DNA of 64,000 bases from Lentibacter sp. XHP0401 (GCF_025751535.1 NZ_JAOWLC010000002.1:335786-399785); one strand, 5' to 3'. Positions 46,104 to 55,648 are shown, counted from the first letter of the stretch. Numbers and translations: made by a program. Notes: generated by a model not told the origin, from the sequence alone.

Positions 46104-47320
46104 CCAAGCAGATTATGCGCCAGCTCCAGCGCATCCACGAGCACATCAACTTCGTCACGCGTGTTATAAAGCCCGAAGCTCGCGCGGCAGGTCGCACTCA
46201 CGCCCATGTGCTGCATAAGCGGCTGCGCACAATGATGCCCCGCGCGCACGGCCACGCCCTTCTTGTCCAGAATGGTCGAAATATCATGCGCATGGGCCGC
46301 GCCCGCCATGGTAAAGCTGAAAATCGCCGCCTTGTCGGGTGCTGTGCCTTGCAAGCCAAGCCAGTTCAGCCCTGTAAGCTTCTCGCGCGCGTAACTCGCC
46401 AGATCGGCCTCATGCGCGGCCACATTCTCCATGCCAAGCGCCATGAGATACTCCAGCGCCGCGCCAAGCCCGATGGTCTGCACAATCCCCGGCGTGCCCG
46501 CTTCGAACTTCATCGGCCCGGTATTGTAGCTCACGGCCTCCTTGCTCACATCGCGGATCATATCGCCACCGCCCATGAAGGGGCGCATCTCGTCCAACCG
46601 CTCCTTCTTCACATAGATCGCGCCGGAGCCTGACGGACCGTAAAGCTTGTGGCCCGTAATAGCGTAAAAATCACAGCCCATTTCGGCCACATTCACAGGC
46701 GCATGCACAGCACCCTGCGAGCCATCGACCAATACAGCCACGCCTTTTTCTCGCGCCGCTTCACATATGCGCTTCACGTCCACATGCGTGCCCAGCACGT
46801 TTGAAAGCTGCGTAATGGCCACAAGTTTGGTCTTCGGACCAATCGCAGCAATCACCTTTTCTGCGTCCAGAGCACCTGTCGCATCCACATCAACCCACTT
46901 CAGCACAACACCCTGCCGCTCGCGCAAGAAGTGCCAGGGCACAATATTGGCATGATGCTCCATGACCGAGAGCACAATTTCGTCACCCGCCTCCATGCGC
47001 GGCGCGGCCCAGGCGTAAGACACCATGTTGATGCCCTCGGTCGTTCCCGAATTGAGGATAATCTCGTTTTCTGACGCAGCCCCGAGAAAGCGCTGGATCG
47101 TTCCGCGCACAGCCTCGTAACGCTCGGTTGAAAGATTGGAGAGGTAGTGCAGCCCACGGTGCACATTGGCGTATTCTTCGGCGTAACCCCGTGTGATTGC
47201 ATCAATCACAACCTGCGGCTTTTGCGCCGATGCGCCATTGTCGAGATAGACCAAAGGCTTGCCGTTCACCTCACGCGACAGGATCGGGAAGTCTTCGCGG
47301 ATTTTTTTCACATCATACAT
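46100..47320 (-). CDS. sufS: Cysteine desulfurase SufS (group II)
   Basis: A 406-residue PLP enzyme removing sulfur from cysteine for Fe-S assembly. It starts MYDVKKIREDFPILS, typical of SufS. The PLP lysine is in ITGHKLYGPSG and the persulfide Cys in RAGHHCAQPLM. It is the last gene of the suf operon and starts 8 bp inside the preceding Yip1-like gene. It is a different class from the NifS-like desulfurase at the head of the same operon. Confidence 0.96.
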   Translation of the reverse strand: MYDVKKIREDFPILSREVNGKPLVYLDNGASAQKPQVVIDAITRGYAEEYANVHRGLHYLSNLSTERYEAVRGTIQRFLGAASENEIILNSGTTEGINMVSYAWAAPRMEAGDEIVLSVMEHHANIVPWHFLRERQGVVLKWVDVDATGALDAEKVIAAIGPKTKLVAITQLSNVLGTHVDVKRICEAAREKGVAVLVDGSQGAVHAPVNVAEMGCDFYAITGHKLYGPSGSGAIYVKKERLDEMRPFMGGGDMIRDVSKEAVSYNTGPMKFEAGTPGIVQTIGLGAALEYLMALGMENVAAHEADLASYAREKLTGLNWLGLQGTAPDKAAIFSFTMAGAAHAHDISTILDKKGVAVRAGHHCAQPLMQHMGVSATCRASFGLYNTRDEVDVLVDALELAHNLLG

Positions 47321-47933
47321 TGGACGCTCCCATTGGCATCAAAAGCCCGATCAAAGTCAGCACAAATAACAGGCCAACAGCCATCAACATAAGCGAAAGC
47401 ACCAAAGTGCCGATCCCCCGATACATCGTCGCAAAGCGGTGCGCGCCGGTGATCAGCCCAATCAGGGCAAACAACAGCCAGATATTGCCCAAGAGCGAAA
47501 ACATCTGCGCCATTCCAAGCGAAACAACCCCGATCGCCATGATCACAACGCTCATGCCCAGCCCGACAAACTGCCACCATGTGACAACCGCCAGCACATC
47601 CTGCAAGCTGCCCTGCCCGCCAAGCATCCGCCCGCCATAGTAAAACGCAAAGACCGACATAACGAGCCCGAGCCCGACTGTGAGCGCCACCCGCAAGGGG
47701 CTGGCAAAATAACCGATCAGAAACTCCATCTGTTCCATTTCCTCGGCGCTCATTCCCTCGATCGGCTGGGGTGGAGCCGCCTGAAAGCTGAGCGAAAACA
47801 TCAGCGCATTCAGCACTGCCGCCAGAAGCAAGCCCAGCCAAAGCACATCCCGCTTGAGGCCAATCCCCAGGATGACCCCTGCCGCCGCCGCAGGCCGCGT
47901 CAGCGTTGCGCGCACGAGTTCCTTAATGTCCAT
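47313..47933 (-). CDS. Yip1-family membrane protein in the suf operon
   Basis: A 206-residue membrane protein with about five helices (residues 30-50, 78-100, 114-135, 140-160 and 175-200). The Yip1-like pattern has an amphipathic N-terminus (MDIKELVRATLTRPAAAAGVI) and a polar loop (QPIEGMSAEEMEQME). It overlaps the preceding membrane gene by 11 bp and sufS by 8 bp, so it is translated with the suf genes. Its role in Fe-S assembly is unknown. Confidence 0.8.
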   Translation of the reverse strand: MDIKELVRATLTRPAAAAGVILGIGLKRDVLWLGLLLAAVLNALMFSLSFQAAPPQPIEGMSAEEMEQMEFLIGYFASPLRVALTVGLGLVMSVFAFYYGGRMLGGQGSLQDVLAVVTWWQFVGLGMSVVIMAIGVVSLGMAQMFSLLGNIWLLFALIGLITGAHRFATMYRGIGTLVLSLMLMAVGLLFVLTLIGLLMPMGASNV

Positions 47934-48420
47934 GTGATATATTTTCCCTTGCTGCGGCCACAGAGCCGCTCATCCAGAACCAGACGAAAATAAAAAACCA
48001 GAGCGCGCCCACAATCATCTGCGGCACGCCATCGCCCATAAAGCCTTTGACAAGCCCGTTCAGCAGCATCAGAGGCGAAGCCGCCAGGAGCGCCCAAAAC
48101 AGCGCAATCCGAAAGACCCATGGCTGTGCTTTGGAGCCAGCAATGCGAAAGCCGAAATAAACCAGCAATGCCAGCGCATAAAGCACCAGTGGCATGATAA
48201 AGAGCCACGCAAAAAGCGCCCCGCCCAACAGGGGCGAAAGCTCTTCTCCGGTAAAATGCGCCTCACGCGAAAGTGCGGGCCATGTGCTGATAAACACAAC
48301 AGCACAGCCGGCCATCAAAATGGCAATCGCACGGTCTTCGCGCTGGCCCGCCGCCGCAAACCTGCGCAAAACCTGCGCAGGCCCACGATAGGTCGCCACT
48401 ATGTCCATCACGACAGACAT
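47923..48420 (-). CDS. Second Yip1-like membrane protein in the suf operon
   Basis: A 165-residue protein with about four helices and an amphipathic N-terminus (MDIVATYRGPAQVLRRFAAAGQRED). It resembles its downstream neighbour in layout but is shorter. It begins 3 bp after sufD and overlaps the next gene by 11 bp. No catalytic motif is visible. Confidence 0.78.
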   Translation of the reverse strand: MSVVMDIVATYRGPAQVLRRFAAAGQREDRAIAILMAGCAVVFISTWPALSREAHFTGEELSPLLGGALFAWLFIMPLVLYALALLVYFGFRIAGSKAQPWVFRIALFWALLAASPLMLLNGLVKGFMGDGVPQMIVGALWFFIFVWFWMSGSVAAARENISHGH

Positions 48421-48423
48421 GGC

Positions 48424-49713
48424 TCAGGCGCGGCTGTGGCGCAAAAGCCAGCCTTCCAGCCGCCCTGTGATCTCACCCTTAAGCGCGTCGTCCTCAACCT
48501 CTTCCACAGCCTCCGCAAGGAACGCGAGTGTCATAAGGTCGGTCGCGATCCCCTCGGGAATGCCGCGCGCCCGCAGATAAAACAGCGCATCCTCATCAAT
48601 CGCGCCCGAGGTCGAGCCGTGTGAGCAAGCCACGTCATCGGCATAAATTTCAAGCTCGGGCTTGGCGAGAAACTGGCTGTCGCCATCCAGCAAAAGCGAC
48701 TGCGACTTCTGGTAACCATCAGTCTTTTGCGCGCCCGGCTGCACAAGAATCTTGCCCTGGAACACCCCTGTCGCGCCGTTGCGCAGCACTTTCTTAAACA
48801 CCTGACGGCTCTCGCAATTCACCGCATCATGGGTCACGAACACCGTGTCATCATGCACAAAATCACCATCTCCAAGCGCCGCGCCCGCAACATGGGCAAT
48901 CGCGTCATCACCGGTAAACTCGATGACACACTCGTTGCGCGTGAGCTTGCCGTTCACTGTGAGAGTGAAGCTTTTGAACACACTCTCGCGCCCCAGCTCG
49001 ACAAACATATGTGTTGCCGCGCTGCGCGCGTGGTCCCGTCCCTGTGCGCGCACATGATGAAACTCGGCCCCATCTGCAACTAGCGCCTCAAGGCATTTGT
49101 TCAACCGCGCCGCGCCCGGCCCGTTCTCCAGCAGCGTGAGCGATGCCCCCGCCTCGACCTTGACCACATGATGCAACATGGCATCCGCAGTCGTGCTGTC
49201 ACGGCGGTAGATCAGGCTGACAGGCTTGCTCGGCGTTTTGGTGCAGCGAATAAGCACACCATCCGTGGCCAGCGCCGTATTCAGCGCCGCCAAAGGCCGC
49301 TCCACAGGGCTCTGGCCCTTGGCTTCCAGCGTGCCGTAAAGCTCGCTTGCCCATGAAATATCTGCAGCCTCGGCCAGTCGTGCAATCTCAATGCCCTCAA
49401 GCGCCAGATCATCAGACAGCTCGGCACTGAACACACCGTCAACAAAGACGACTTTCAGCCTGTCAAAACTGTCAAACACCAGCGGCTCGTCTGACTTGAA
49501 CACATCCGCCTCGGTGGCATCTGCCTGCGTCAGCGCATCGGGGCGCGTGTATTTCCAGTATTCATCCCGCCGTGAAGGCAAACCGGTGCTGCGCACCCGC
49601 GCCAGCGCATCTTCGCGCGCCGCTTTTGACCACCCCGCAGCCGCAGGCAGGCTTGCGCTATCAAGCCGCGTCGCCGCCGCCTCTTGCTTTGATTTCAGAA
49701 GAGCATTCATCAC
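48424..49713 (-). CDS. sufD: Fe-S assembly scaffold subunit SufD
   Basis: A 429-residue SufD. The C-terminal beta-helix core carries FQGKILVQPGAQKTDGYQ and SQSLLLDGDSQFLAKPELEIYADDV (two adjoining conserved blocks), followed by CSHGSTSGAIDEDALFYLRARGI with the conserved His of SufD. It forms the SufBC2D scaffold. It overlaps sufC by 4 bp. The first 60 residues are variable as usual. Confidence 0.94.
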   Translation of the reverse strand: MMNALLKSKQEAAATRLDSASLPAAAGWSKAAREDALARVRSTGLPSRRDEYWKYTRPDALTQADATEADVFKSDEPLVFDSFDRLKVVFVDGVFSAELSDDLALEGIEIARLAEAADISWASELYGTLEAKGQSPVERPLAALNTALATDGVLIRCTKTPSKPVSLIYRRDSTTADAMLHHVVKVEAGASLTLLENGPGAARLNKCLEALVADGAEFHHVRAQGRDHARSAATHMFVELGRESVFKSFTLTVNGKLTRNECVIEFTGDDAIAHVAGAALGDGDFVHDDTVFVTHDAVNCESRQVFKKVLRNGATGVFQGKILVQPGAQKTDGYQKSQSLLLDGDSQFLAKPELEIYADDVACSHGSTSGAIDEDALFYLRARGIPEGIATDLMTLAFLAEAVEEVEDDALKGEITGRLEGWLLRHSRA

Positions 49714-50465
49714 GCCACCTCGGCCAGAATGTCTGCATAACCGTTGTTTTCAACTTCAAGCGCAAGCTCGGGTCCGCCCGATTTCACGATACGGCCATCT
49801 GCCATAATATGCACAACATCCGGTTTGATATGGTCCAGCAGACGTTGATAATGCGTGATCACAAGAAAGCCGCGGCCCTCGTTGCGCAGCGCATTCACAC
49901 CATCGGCCACAAGCTTCATCGCGTCCACATCAAGGCCCGAGTCAGTCTCGTCCAGGATGCACATGCGCGGCTCGAGCATCGCCATCTGCAAAATCTCGTT
50001 ACGTTTCTTCTCGCCGCCCGAAAAGCCTACATTCACAGGCCGTTTCAGCATCTCGGCGTCAATCTTGAGCTCTTTCGCCTTGGCGCGGATCTCTTTAAGA
50101 AATTCCGTTGAAGACATCGCCTCTTCGCCCCGCGCCTTGCGCTGCGAATTTACCGCTGTGCGCAGAAACGTCATGTTGCCCACACCGGGGATTTCAACGG
50201 GATATTGAAACGCGAGGAAAAGCCCAAGCGCCGCGCGCTCTTCAGGGTCCAGATCCAGCAGATCGTCCCCATCCAGCGTGGCACTGCCGCCTGTCACTTC
50301 ATAGCCGTCCTTACCCGAAAGCACATAAGACAGCGTCGATTTACCCGAGCCGTTCGGCCCCATAATCGCATGGACCTTGCCCGCCTCGACGGTCAGGTTC
50401 ACACCCTTGAGGATTTGCTTGTCTTCTTCTTCAAGTTTAACCCGCAGGTCTTTGATTTCCAACAT
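49710..50465 (-). CDS. sufC: Fe-S assembly ATPase SufC
   Basis: A 251-residue ABC-type ATPase. Walker A is GPNGSGKST, the signature region FSGGEKKRNEILQMAML, Walker B CILDETDSGLD and the switch ITHYQRLL. The ETDSGLD form of Walker B is SufC-specific. It drives the SufBC2D scaffold. A 22-bp gap separates it from the pyruvyltransferase-like gene, which interrupts the usual sufB-sufC adjacency. Confidence 0.97.
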   Translation of the reverse strand: MLEIKDLRVKLEEEDKQILKGVNLTVEAGKVHAIMGPNGSGKSTLSYVLSGKDGYEVTGGSATLDGDDLLDLDPEERAALGLFLAFQYPVEIPGVGNMTFLRTAVNSQRKARGEEAMSSTEFLKEIRAKAKELKIDAEMLKRPVNVGFSGGEKKRNEILQMAMLEPRMCILDETDSGLDVDAMKLVADGVNALRNEGRGFLVITHYQRLLDHIKPDVVHIMADGRIVKSGGPELALEVENNGYADILAEVA

Positions 50466-50487
50466 GTTCGCGCCTTTCTCTTCTATT

Positions 50488-51279
50488 CTAATTTCCAGCC
50501 TTCAGATGGGCTGGAAAATTTTCAATCAGTCGTTCCTTGGCCTCGGCAATGCCGTTTGCATAGGGCAACTCACCCATAGCAAGCTTGGGCAGAGCCGCAG
50601 CAATATCATCGTGCTTCAAGGGCAGCGGCATCACCCGGCCCACCCCTGCGGCATAGTCGTAATATTTCATCCGCGCATGCGCCATCGGATCAAGCCAGGT
50701 GTTGGGCACACCGTAGCTATCAGCCACAATCAGCCCGTGCAGGCTGGATGAAATAACATGCGCACAAGCACCGATCTCGCGGCACACATCTTCGGGTGTG
50801 CCTTGCACATCAATGTAATGCACGCGCGGCTCGGTGTTCAGCAGCGCCGCAATCCGAGCATCGCCAAGCTGGCTGTGGTGCAGCACCAAGCCGATCTTGT
50901 CATGCCGCTCGGGAAGCGCACCAAGCGCCTCGGCCGTCAATACACCAGGGTCACCGAAACACTCGGTCTTTACCCCCAAAAGCGAGGCCGTGATCGGCCC
51001 GCGCAACATATGAATGTCCACGTGTTCAACAAAATCCGCCTTGAGCGCATTCATCATCCCCGTGCCCCAGATCGCAGGGCGGTGCTGAGGGCGGTTGTCA
51101 TTTCCCCAAACCCGCTTGGCAAACTGCAAAACCGAGCCAACCGCAAATATCTCGGCCTTGCGCGGCGCAGCATGAACCACCTCGCGCCCGCTGGCATAAG
51201 CCGTCACAACACGGCTCAGCGTGTCACCGAAGTTGGGCTTTGCATCCCACCAGTAAAGTTTGAGAGGCGTATCAGCCAT
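50488..51279 (-). CDS. Polysaccharide pyruvyl transferase family protein inside the suf operon
   Basis: A 263-residue protein of the pyruvyltransferase (CsaB/WcaK-like) fold. It starts LKLYWWDAKPNFGDTLSRVV, the typical N-terminal NFGD motif, then RGPITASLLG, FGDPGVL and a HVISSSLHGLIVADSYGVP block where the conserved Ser-Ser-His lies. Enzymes of this family add ketal-pyruvate to cell-wall glycans. Its place between sufB and sufC is surprising and offers no glycan context. It starts 2 bp before the next small gene's stop on this strand. Confidence 0.82.
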   Translation of the reverse strand: MADTPLKLYWWDAKPNFGDTLSRVVTAYASGREVVHAAPRKAEIFAVGSVLQFAKRVWGNDNRPQHRPAIWGTGMMNALKADFVEHVDIHMLRGPITASLLGVKTECFGDPGVLTAEALGALPERHDKIGLVLHHSQLGDARIAALLNTEPRVHYIDVQGTPEDVCREIGACAHVISSSLHGLIVADSYGVPNTWLDPMAHARMKYYDYAAGVGRVMPLPLKHDDIAAALPKLAMGELPYANGIAEAKERLIENFPAHLKAGN

Positions 51280-51281
51280 AA

Positions 51282-51488
51282 TCAGCGGCCCTCACGGCGT
51301 TCATTGATCTTCGGCGCGATCTTGGTGTCATAGGCTTCAATCATCTGGCGGGTCCACAGAGCCACAACAGCGGCCACAACCCCGCCAATGATCCAGACAG
51401 GCACATCCGCCCAATCAAGGATCACTGCGATCAGCACACCCGCCACAACAGGCACAACAATCTTTTTATTTTTCTCTATAAATTCCAT
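51282..51488 (-). CDS. Small two-helix membrane protein in the suf operon
   Basis: A 68-residue protein: a Lys-rich start (MEFIEKNKK), two membrane helices (about 10-27 and 31-46) and a charged tail ending NERREGR. It directly precedes the pyruvyltransferase-like gene. No family was recognised, and it may be membrane anchoring for a neighbour product. The interval 51489-51661 shows no convincing gene. Confidence 0.68.
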   Translation of the reverse strand: MEFIEKNKKIVVPVVAGVLIAVILDWADVPVWIIGGVVAAVVALWTRQMIEAYDTKIAPKINERREGR

Positions 51489-51661
51489 GCGCTTAATCTC
51501 TACCCCTCATCTATTCAACGGTGACACATCGTCATACTCGCAAGCCCCAAGCGCCATCTGCGCCAGCCCACTGCCAGCCGAAGAAGGCAAGCTTAACGCA
51601 AGCGAAATCCCCGCGGCGCCAAAACTGGCGCGCAGGGAGCTGGCAAGGGTGTAAGACTGAT

Positions 51662-52225
51662 TTAAGTGTTGTTTTGCAACAGGCTTGCAATGGTGCGCAG
51701 ATTGTTTTCCATGCCCGAGGACGGCCCCAGCTTGGCCGCAGCATACTCCGCCGAGAACATGCCTTCCCAAAGACCGGGGGCATGTGTCGCCACATCGGCC
51801 TCGCCCACAAGCATCATGGCAAAGCCCGCTGTCATCGCCACTTTGGCAAACCCGCCGCGAAACCCTATGAACGTTGCTGCGGTGACCAGCGCGACAATTC
51901 CGATCGCAAGCTCGCCGCCGTGTCTCATCAGCAGTTCGGTCATATCCGCACCGGACATGAACCGCTCCAAAACGTGATGGCCCACCAAACGCCCGATCAG
52001 CATAGCCACGGCGCCCAGCAGAAAAGCCATACCCCATTTGGGAACCGAAAGGATAAGGCTGGAACTGTTCTGCGAGGCCTTGGCCCGCTTGATCTGCGCC
52101 GCCGAAATACGCGTGTCCCGCAACTCTCCCTCGCCCGCGATAAGCTGGCGCTTTGAGCCTTCTTCCTTGGCAATCCGCTTGATCCGCGCTTCGAACGCAT
52201 CGAGGTTTTTGTTCCGCATTGGCAT
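51662..52225 (-). CDS. Hypothetical membrane protein downstream of sufB
   Basis: A 187-residue protein with a basic cytoplasmic N-terminal domain (about 1-60, rich in Lys/Arg/Ala) and three helices (about 63-82, 104-124 and 129-146), then a hydrophilic tail. Met1 or Met3 may be the start. It lies 123 bp after sufB and before the two-helix protein. No family recognised. Confidence 0.7.
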   Translation of the reverse strand: MPMRNKNLDAFEARIKRIAKEEGSKRQLIAGEGELRDTRISAAQIKRAKASQNSSSLILSVPKWGMAFLLGAVAMLIGRLVGHHVLERFMSGADMTELLMRHGGELAIGIVALVTAATFIGFRGGFAKVAMTAGFAMMLVGEADVATHAPGLWEGMFSAEYAAAKLGPSSGMENNLRTIASLLQNNT

Positions 52226-52348
52226 AACTCACATTCTGGCTTGCACGTAAAAGTAGCGAGCCAGTCAGGCACAAATGTGGCGAAACCTGCGCAAATTTAC
52301 GCAAGCCTCCCCCCCGCTTGAGACCTGATATGAGCGCCGGAGAACTCA

Positions 52349-53863
52349 TTACCCGACAGAGCCTTCCAGCGAGATCGCGACAAGCTGTTGCGCTTCCATG
52401 GCAAATTCCATCGGCAGCGCTTGCAGCACTTCCTTGGCAAAACCGTTGACGATGAGTGCCACGGCCTCTTCCTCGCCAATCCCGCGCTGACGGCAGTAGA
52501 ACATTTGCTCGTCATCCACCTTCGATGTCGTCGCCTCATGCTCCACACGCGAGGAATTGTTCTTCACCTCGATGTAAGGCACGGTATGCGCACCGCATTT
52601 ATCGCCAATCAGCAAGCTGTCACACTGCGTATAGTTGCGCGAGTTCTTCGCTTTGGGGTGCATGCTCACAAGCCCGCGATAGGTGTTCTGCGCCACACCT
52701 GCTGAAATACCTTTCGAAACAATCCGCGACTTGGTGTTCTTGCCAAGGTGGATCATCTTCGTGCCGGTATCGGCCTGCTGGTGGTTGTTGGTAATCGCAA
52801 TCGAGTAAAACTCACCCTGAGAGTCATCGCCGCGCAAAATGCAGGACGGATACTTCCACGTCACAGCCGAACCTGTCTCAACTTGCGTCCACATCACCTT
52901 GGCACGGTCGCCGCGGCAATCTGCGCGCTTGGTCACAAAGTTATAGATCCCGCCCTTGCCGTTCTCGTCACCGGGATACCAGTTCTGCACGGTGGAGTAT
53001 TTCACCTCGGCATCTTCCTCGATGACAATCTCGACAACAGCCGCATGAAGCTGCGCCACATCGCGCTGCGGTGCGGTGCAGCCCTCAAGATAGCTCACAT
53101 AGCTGCCCTTGTCGGCAATGATCAGCGTGCGCTCGAACTGGCCTGTGTTTTCGGCATTGATCCGGAAATAGGTGGAAAGCTCCATGGGGCAGCGCACGCC
53201 GGGCGGCACATATACAAACGAACCATCCGAGAAAACCGCGCTGTTGAGCGTCGCATAAAAGTTGTCTGATACAGGCACAACCGAGCCAAGATACTTCTTC
53301 ACAAGCTCAGGATGCTCACGGATCGCCTCCGAGATCGAGCAAAAGATAACGCCCGCGGCCTTCAACTCGTTCTGGAATGTCGTGCCCACGGAAACGCTGT
53401 CAAACACCGCATCCACAGCCACTTTGCGGCCCTCGGCAGGCGCGTCTTCCGCACCTTCGACACCGGCCAGAATCATCTGTTCCTTCAGCGGAATACCAAG
53501 CTTCTCGTAAGTGGCCAAAAGCTTGGGGTCGACCTCGTCCAAAGACTTGGGCTTCACTTCCATGCTTTTGGGGCGGGCATAGTAATACTGGTCCTGAAAG
53601 TTGATCTCGGGGTAATCCACCATCGCCCAGTCAGGCTCTTTGAGAGTCTTCCAGCGCGCGAATGCTTCAAGTCGCCAGTCGGTCATCCACTGCGGCTCCT
53701 CGTTTTTCTCCGAGATGAGGCGCACAATATCTTCATTCAGACCAAGCGGCGCATATTCCATCTCGATCTCGGTTTCCCAACCGTATTTATACTTTTCTCC
53801 AAGCGAACGAACGGCCTCAACCGTTTCTTCCTCGACACCGTCTTTTACAATCACTTCATTCAT
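52349..53863 (-). CDS. sufB: Fe-S cluster assembly protein SufB
   Basis: A 504-residue SufB. It starts [18 protein letters not shown] at ATG 53863; the frame is open further upstream but would overlap the desulfurase gene. Core signatures are [21 protein letters not shown] (with the Cys used in sulfur transfer), [16 protein letters not shown] and the C-terminal [25 protein letters not shown]. With SufC and SufD it forms the scaffold on which clusters are built. It is the third gene of the operon. Confidence 0.96.
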   Translation of the reverse strand: MNEVIVKDGVEEETVEAVRSLGEKYKYGWETEIEMEYAPLGLNEDIVRLISEKNEEPQWMTDWRLEAFARWKTLKEPDWAMVDYPEINFQDQYYYARPKSMEVKPKSLDEVDPKLLATYEKLGIPLKEQMILAGVEGAEDAPAEGRKVAVDAVFDSVSVGTTFQNELKAAGVIFCSISEAIREHPELVKKYLGSVVPVSDNFYATLNSAVFSDGSFVYVPPGVRCPMELSTYFRINAENTGQFERTLIIADKGSYVSYLEGCTAPQRDVAQLHAAVVEIVIEEDAEVKYSTVQNWYPGDENGKGGIYNFVTKRADCRGDRAKVMWTQVETGSAVTWKYPSCILRGDDSQGEFYSIAITNNHQQADTGTKMIHLGKNTKSRIVSKGISAGVAQNTYRGLVSMHPKAKNSRNYTQCDSLLIGDKCGAHTVPYIEVKNNSSRVEHEATTSKVDDEQMFYCRQRGIGEEEAVALIVNGFAKEVLQALPMEFAMEAQQLVAISLEGSVG

Positions 53864-53892
53864 CGCTTGCTTCCTTTTCCGTCCTGTTCGCA

Positions 53893-54936
53893 TTACGCCG
53901 CGCGCGCGGCCTGTTTTCTCGCCTGCGCCGCCCAAGTTTCGGCAAAACGCAAAATATCGTCCCGTGTCGTCTCAAGCCCGAGGCTCACACGGATCCCGCA
54001 GCCCGCTTCGGTCTCGGAATACCCCATAGCGCGCAGCACAGGGCTCGTCTTCACCTTACCGCTGGAACACGCGGAACCAGCCGAAATAGCAAATCCCGCA
54101 AGGTCCATCTGCATCACTTGCGTCTCGCCTTTCCAGCCTTCGCTGATCAGGCAAGAGGTGTTCGGCAAACGCATCACACCTTTTCCGACTAAAATAGGTG
54201 GTTTCCCTTCCGCCGCAAGGGCCTCCTCCAGCAAATCGCGCAATTCCTCCACCGCTTGCCAGCGCCCGTCACTCACGTCTCGCGCCGCCGCCTCCGCGGC
54301 CGCGGCAAAGCCGGCAATCCCGATCAGGTTTTCGGTTCCCGCACGGCGGCCCATCTCCTGCCCGCCGCCCTTCAAAACGGGGTCCAGATCAATCCCGCGC
54401 CGCATCACAAGCGCACCAACGCCCTTGGGCCCGCCCAGCTTATGCCCCGAAACAATCGCCATAAGCGGCCCCGAGCGCAGGAAATCGAGAGCAACCTTGC
54501 CGAAACCCTGGGTGAAATCACTCATCCACAGCCCTTCAGGCAACTCCTGCATCACACCCGTCTCCGAGTTGGCAAGCTGCACCGTGGCAAACCCGGCCTC
54601 AGGCACACTCACGCGGCCATCGGTATCCGCCGCAAGCGACGTGTCACACCAGGCCGCCACAGCATCATGCTCAACCCCGCTGCAAGCAATACCCCGCCCG
54701 GCCAGCGCCATCGCGGCCGCCTCGGTGGCCGACCCGGTAAAAACAATCTCCGCGCCGGACGCGCCCAAAGCATCAGCCAGACGCGCGCGGCAGTTTTCCA
54801 GAAACGCCTTCGCCCGCCGCCCCTCGGCATGCACAGAAGAAGGGTTGCCGACAATATCCATCGCCTCGGCCAAAGCCGCCCGCGCCTCGGGCCGCAAAGG
54901 CGTCGTCGCATTATGGTCAAGATAGACCCGCCTCAC
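53893..54936 (-). CDS. NifS/IscS-like cysteine desulfurase (group I) of the suf operon
   Basis: A 347-residue PLP enzyme, shorter than IscS (about 400). It has [14 protein letters not shown] at the start, [14 protein letters not shown], the PLP lysine in [14 protein letters not shown] and the persulfide Cys in AGSACSSGK. The usual TSGATEANN segment is altered to [12 protein letters not shown]. All catalytic residues are present, so it is probably active. It lies 30 bp before the sufB start and follows iscR after a 139-bp gap with a hairpin element. Confidence 0.9.
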   Translation of the reverse strand: MRRVYLDHNATTPLRPEARAALAEAMDIVGNPSSVHAEGRRAKAFLENCRARLADALGASGAEIVFTGSATEAAAMALAGRGIACSGVEHDAVAAWCDTSLAADTDGRVSVPEAGFATVQLANSETGVMQELPEGLWMSDFTQGFGKVALDFLRSGPLMAIVSGHKLGGPKGVGALVMRRGIDLDPVLKGGGQEMGRRAGTENLIGIAGFAAAAEAAARDVSDGRWQAVEELRDLLEEALAAEGKPPILVGKGVMRLPNTSCLISEGWKGETQVMQMDLAGFAISAGSACSSGKVKTSPVLRAMGYSETEAGCGIRVSLGLETTRDDILRFAETWAAQARKQAARAA

Positions 54937-54950
54937 AGCAAAGCCTCCGC

Positions 54951-55030
54951 TCTTTTTCTTGCCAAAAATATCCCGGGGAGAGCACGAGAGGGGCTGGCCC
55001 CTCTCGTCACCGCGGCGCGCGCAGCGCGGC
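54951..55030 (-). repeat. 3'-end hairpin element, copy B
   Basis: Read on the minus strand after the iscR stop: a hairpin with loop TGC (CGCGC/GCGCG arms), then a perfect 10-bp hairpin CGAGAGGGGC/GCCCCTCTCG (54985-55006), then the tail CTCCCCGGGATATTTTTGGC and AAGAAAAAG. It lies between iscR and the desulfurase gene, so it may reduce or shape read-through into the suf genes. Compare copies A and C. Confidence 0.7.
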
Positions 55031-55075
55031 GCAAAACCTGTCGCGCTGAAAGCGCGGCTTTATGCCGGAAAAAAC

Positions 55076-55537
55076 TCAATCTTCATCCACCACAGCAAAA
55101 AGCGAAGGCACCGCAGGACAAGGCGAAAGCTCGTTCTTGATCACATCCGAAAGTCGCGCCGTATGCAGATACACATAAACATGCGCCGACAAGCCCTCCC
55201 ACAAACGGTTCGTCACCGATTGCGCGCGGCTGCCCGAGGCGGCCCCGCTGGCACCGGCCCCTTTTTTCAAGGCGTCCACAGTCTCGTCCACCGCCGCCAA
55301 AACATCGACAACACGGATATCGACAGGCAGGCGCGCCAGCTTATATCCGCCTCCCGGTCCTCGCACCGAAGCGACAAGCTCCGCGCGTCGCAACTTTACG
55401 AAAAGCTGCTCCAGATATGGCAGCGAAATATCCTGCCGCTTCGAAATATCACCAAGCGTCACCAAAGCGCCCTCGCCCTGAAGGGCTATATCGGCCAGAG
55501 CGACCATGGCATATCTGCCTTTTGTGCTGAGCTTCAT
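55076..55537 (-). CDS. iscR: Rrf2-family regulator IscR of the suf operon
   Basis: A 153-residue Rrf2 transcription factor. It starts MKLSTKGRYAMVAL at ATG 55537 after GGGTGGG. The winged helix has ISLPYLEQLFVKLRRA and VRGPGGGYKLAR. The three closely spaced cysteines that hold [2Fe-2S] in E. coli IscR are absent; the only Cys is near the C-terminus (SPCPAV). R. sphaeroides IscR is also described as an atypical cluster binder. It most likely represses the suf operon it heads. Confidence 0.9.
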   Translation of the reverse strand: MKLSTKGRYAMVALADIALQGEGALVTLGDISKRQDISLPYLEQLFVKLRRAELVASVRGPGGGYKLARLPVDIRVVDVLAAVDETVDALKKGAGASGAASGSRAQSVTNRLWEGLSAHVYVYLHTARLSDVIKNELSPCPAVPSLFAVVDED

Positions 55538-55630
55538 CGCCCACCCTTTCACTCATAAGAAAACAGGCACTTGTTGACCTTGCCCCCGTCACAGACTATT
55601 TCGCTATGAACGTTAGGCAATATGCCTGAA

Positions 55631-55648
55631 TTTAGAATTGTTCTAATA
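55631..55648. promoter_or_regulatory. Irr (ICE) box upstream of iscR-suf
   Basis: A TTTAGAA-TTG-TTCTAATA dyad with perfect 6-bp arms TTAGAA / TTCTAA (55632-55637, 55641-55646). It matches the alphaproteobacterial Irr/ICE motif and lies about 95 bp upstream of iscR, in the gap shared with a divergent hydrolase gene. Confidence 0.75.

Noticed and set aside
51507..52349. 280-codon minus-strand frame overlapping the 187-residue membrane protein
   Set aside because: Cys/Arg/Gly-rich shadow of the true frame. Its last 50 codons (51507-51661) read more like a protein but have no credible start, so no gene is called.
53312..54925. 537-codon plus-strand frame opposite sufB and the desulfurase
   Set aside because: Spans two real genes on the other strand and is Ser/Arg/Pro-rich, the mark of a shadow frame.
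55560..55600. TTGACC followed by GTCA as an IscR operator upstream of iscR
   Set aside because: Arms are short and the spacing is irregular; too weak to list as a site beside the clear Irr dyad.
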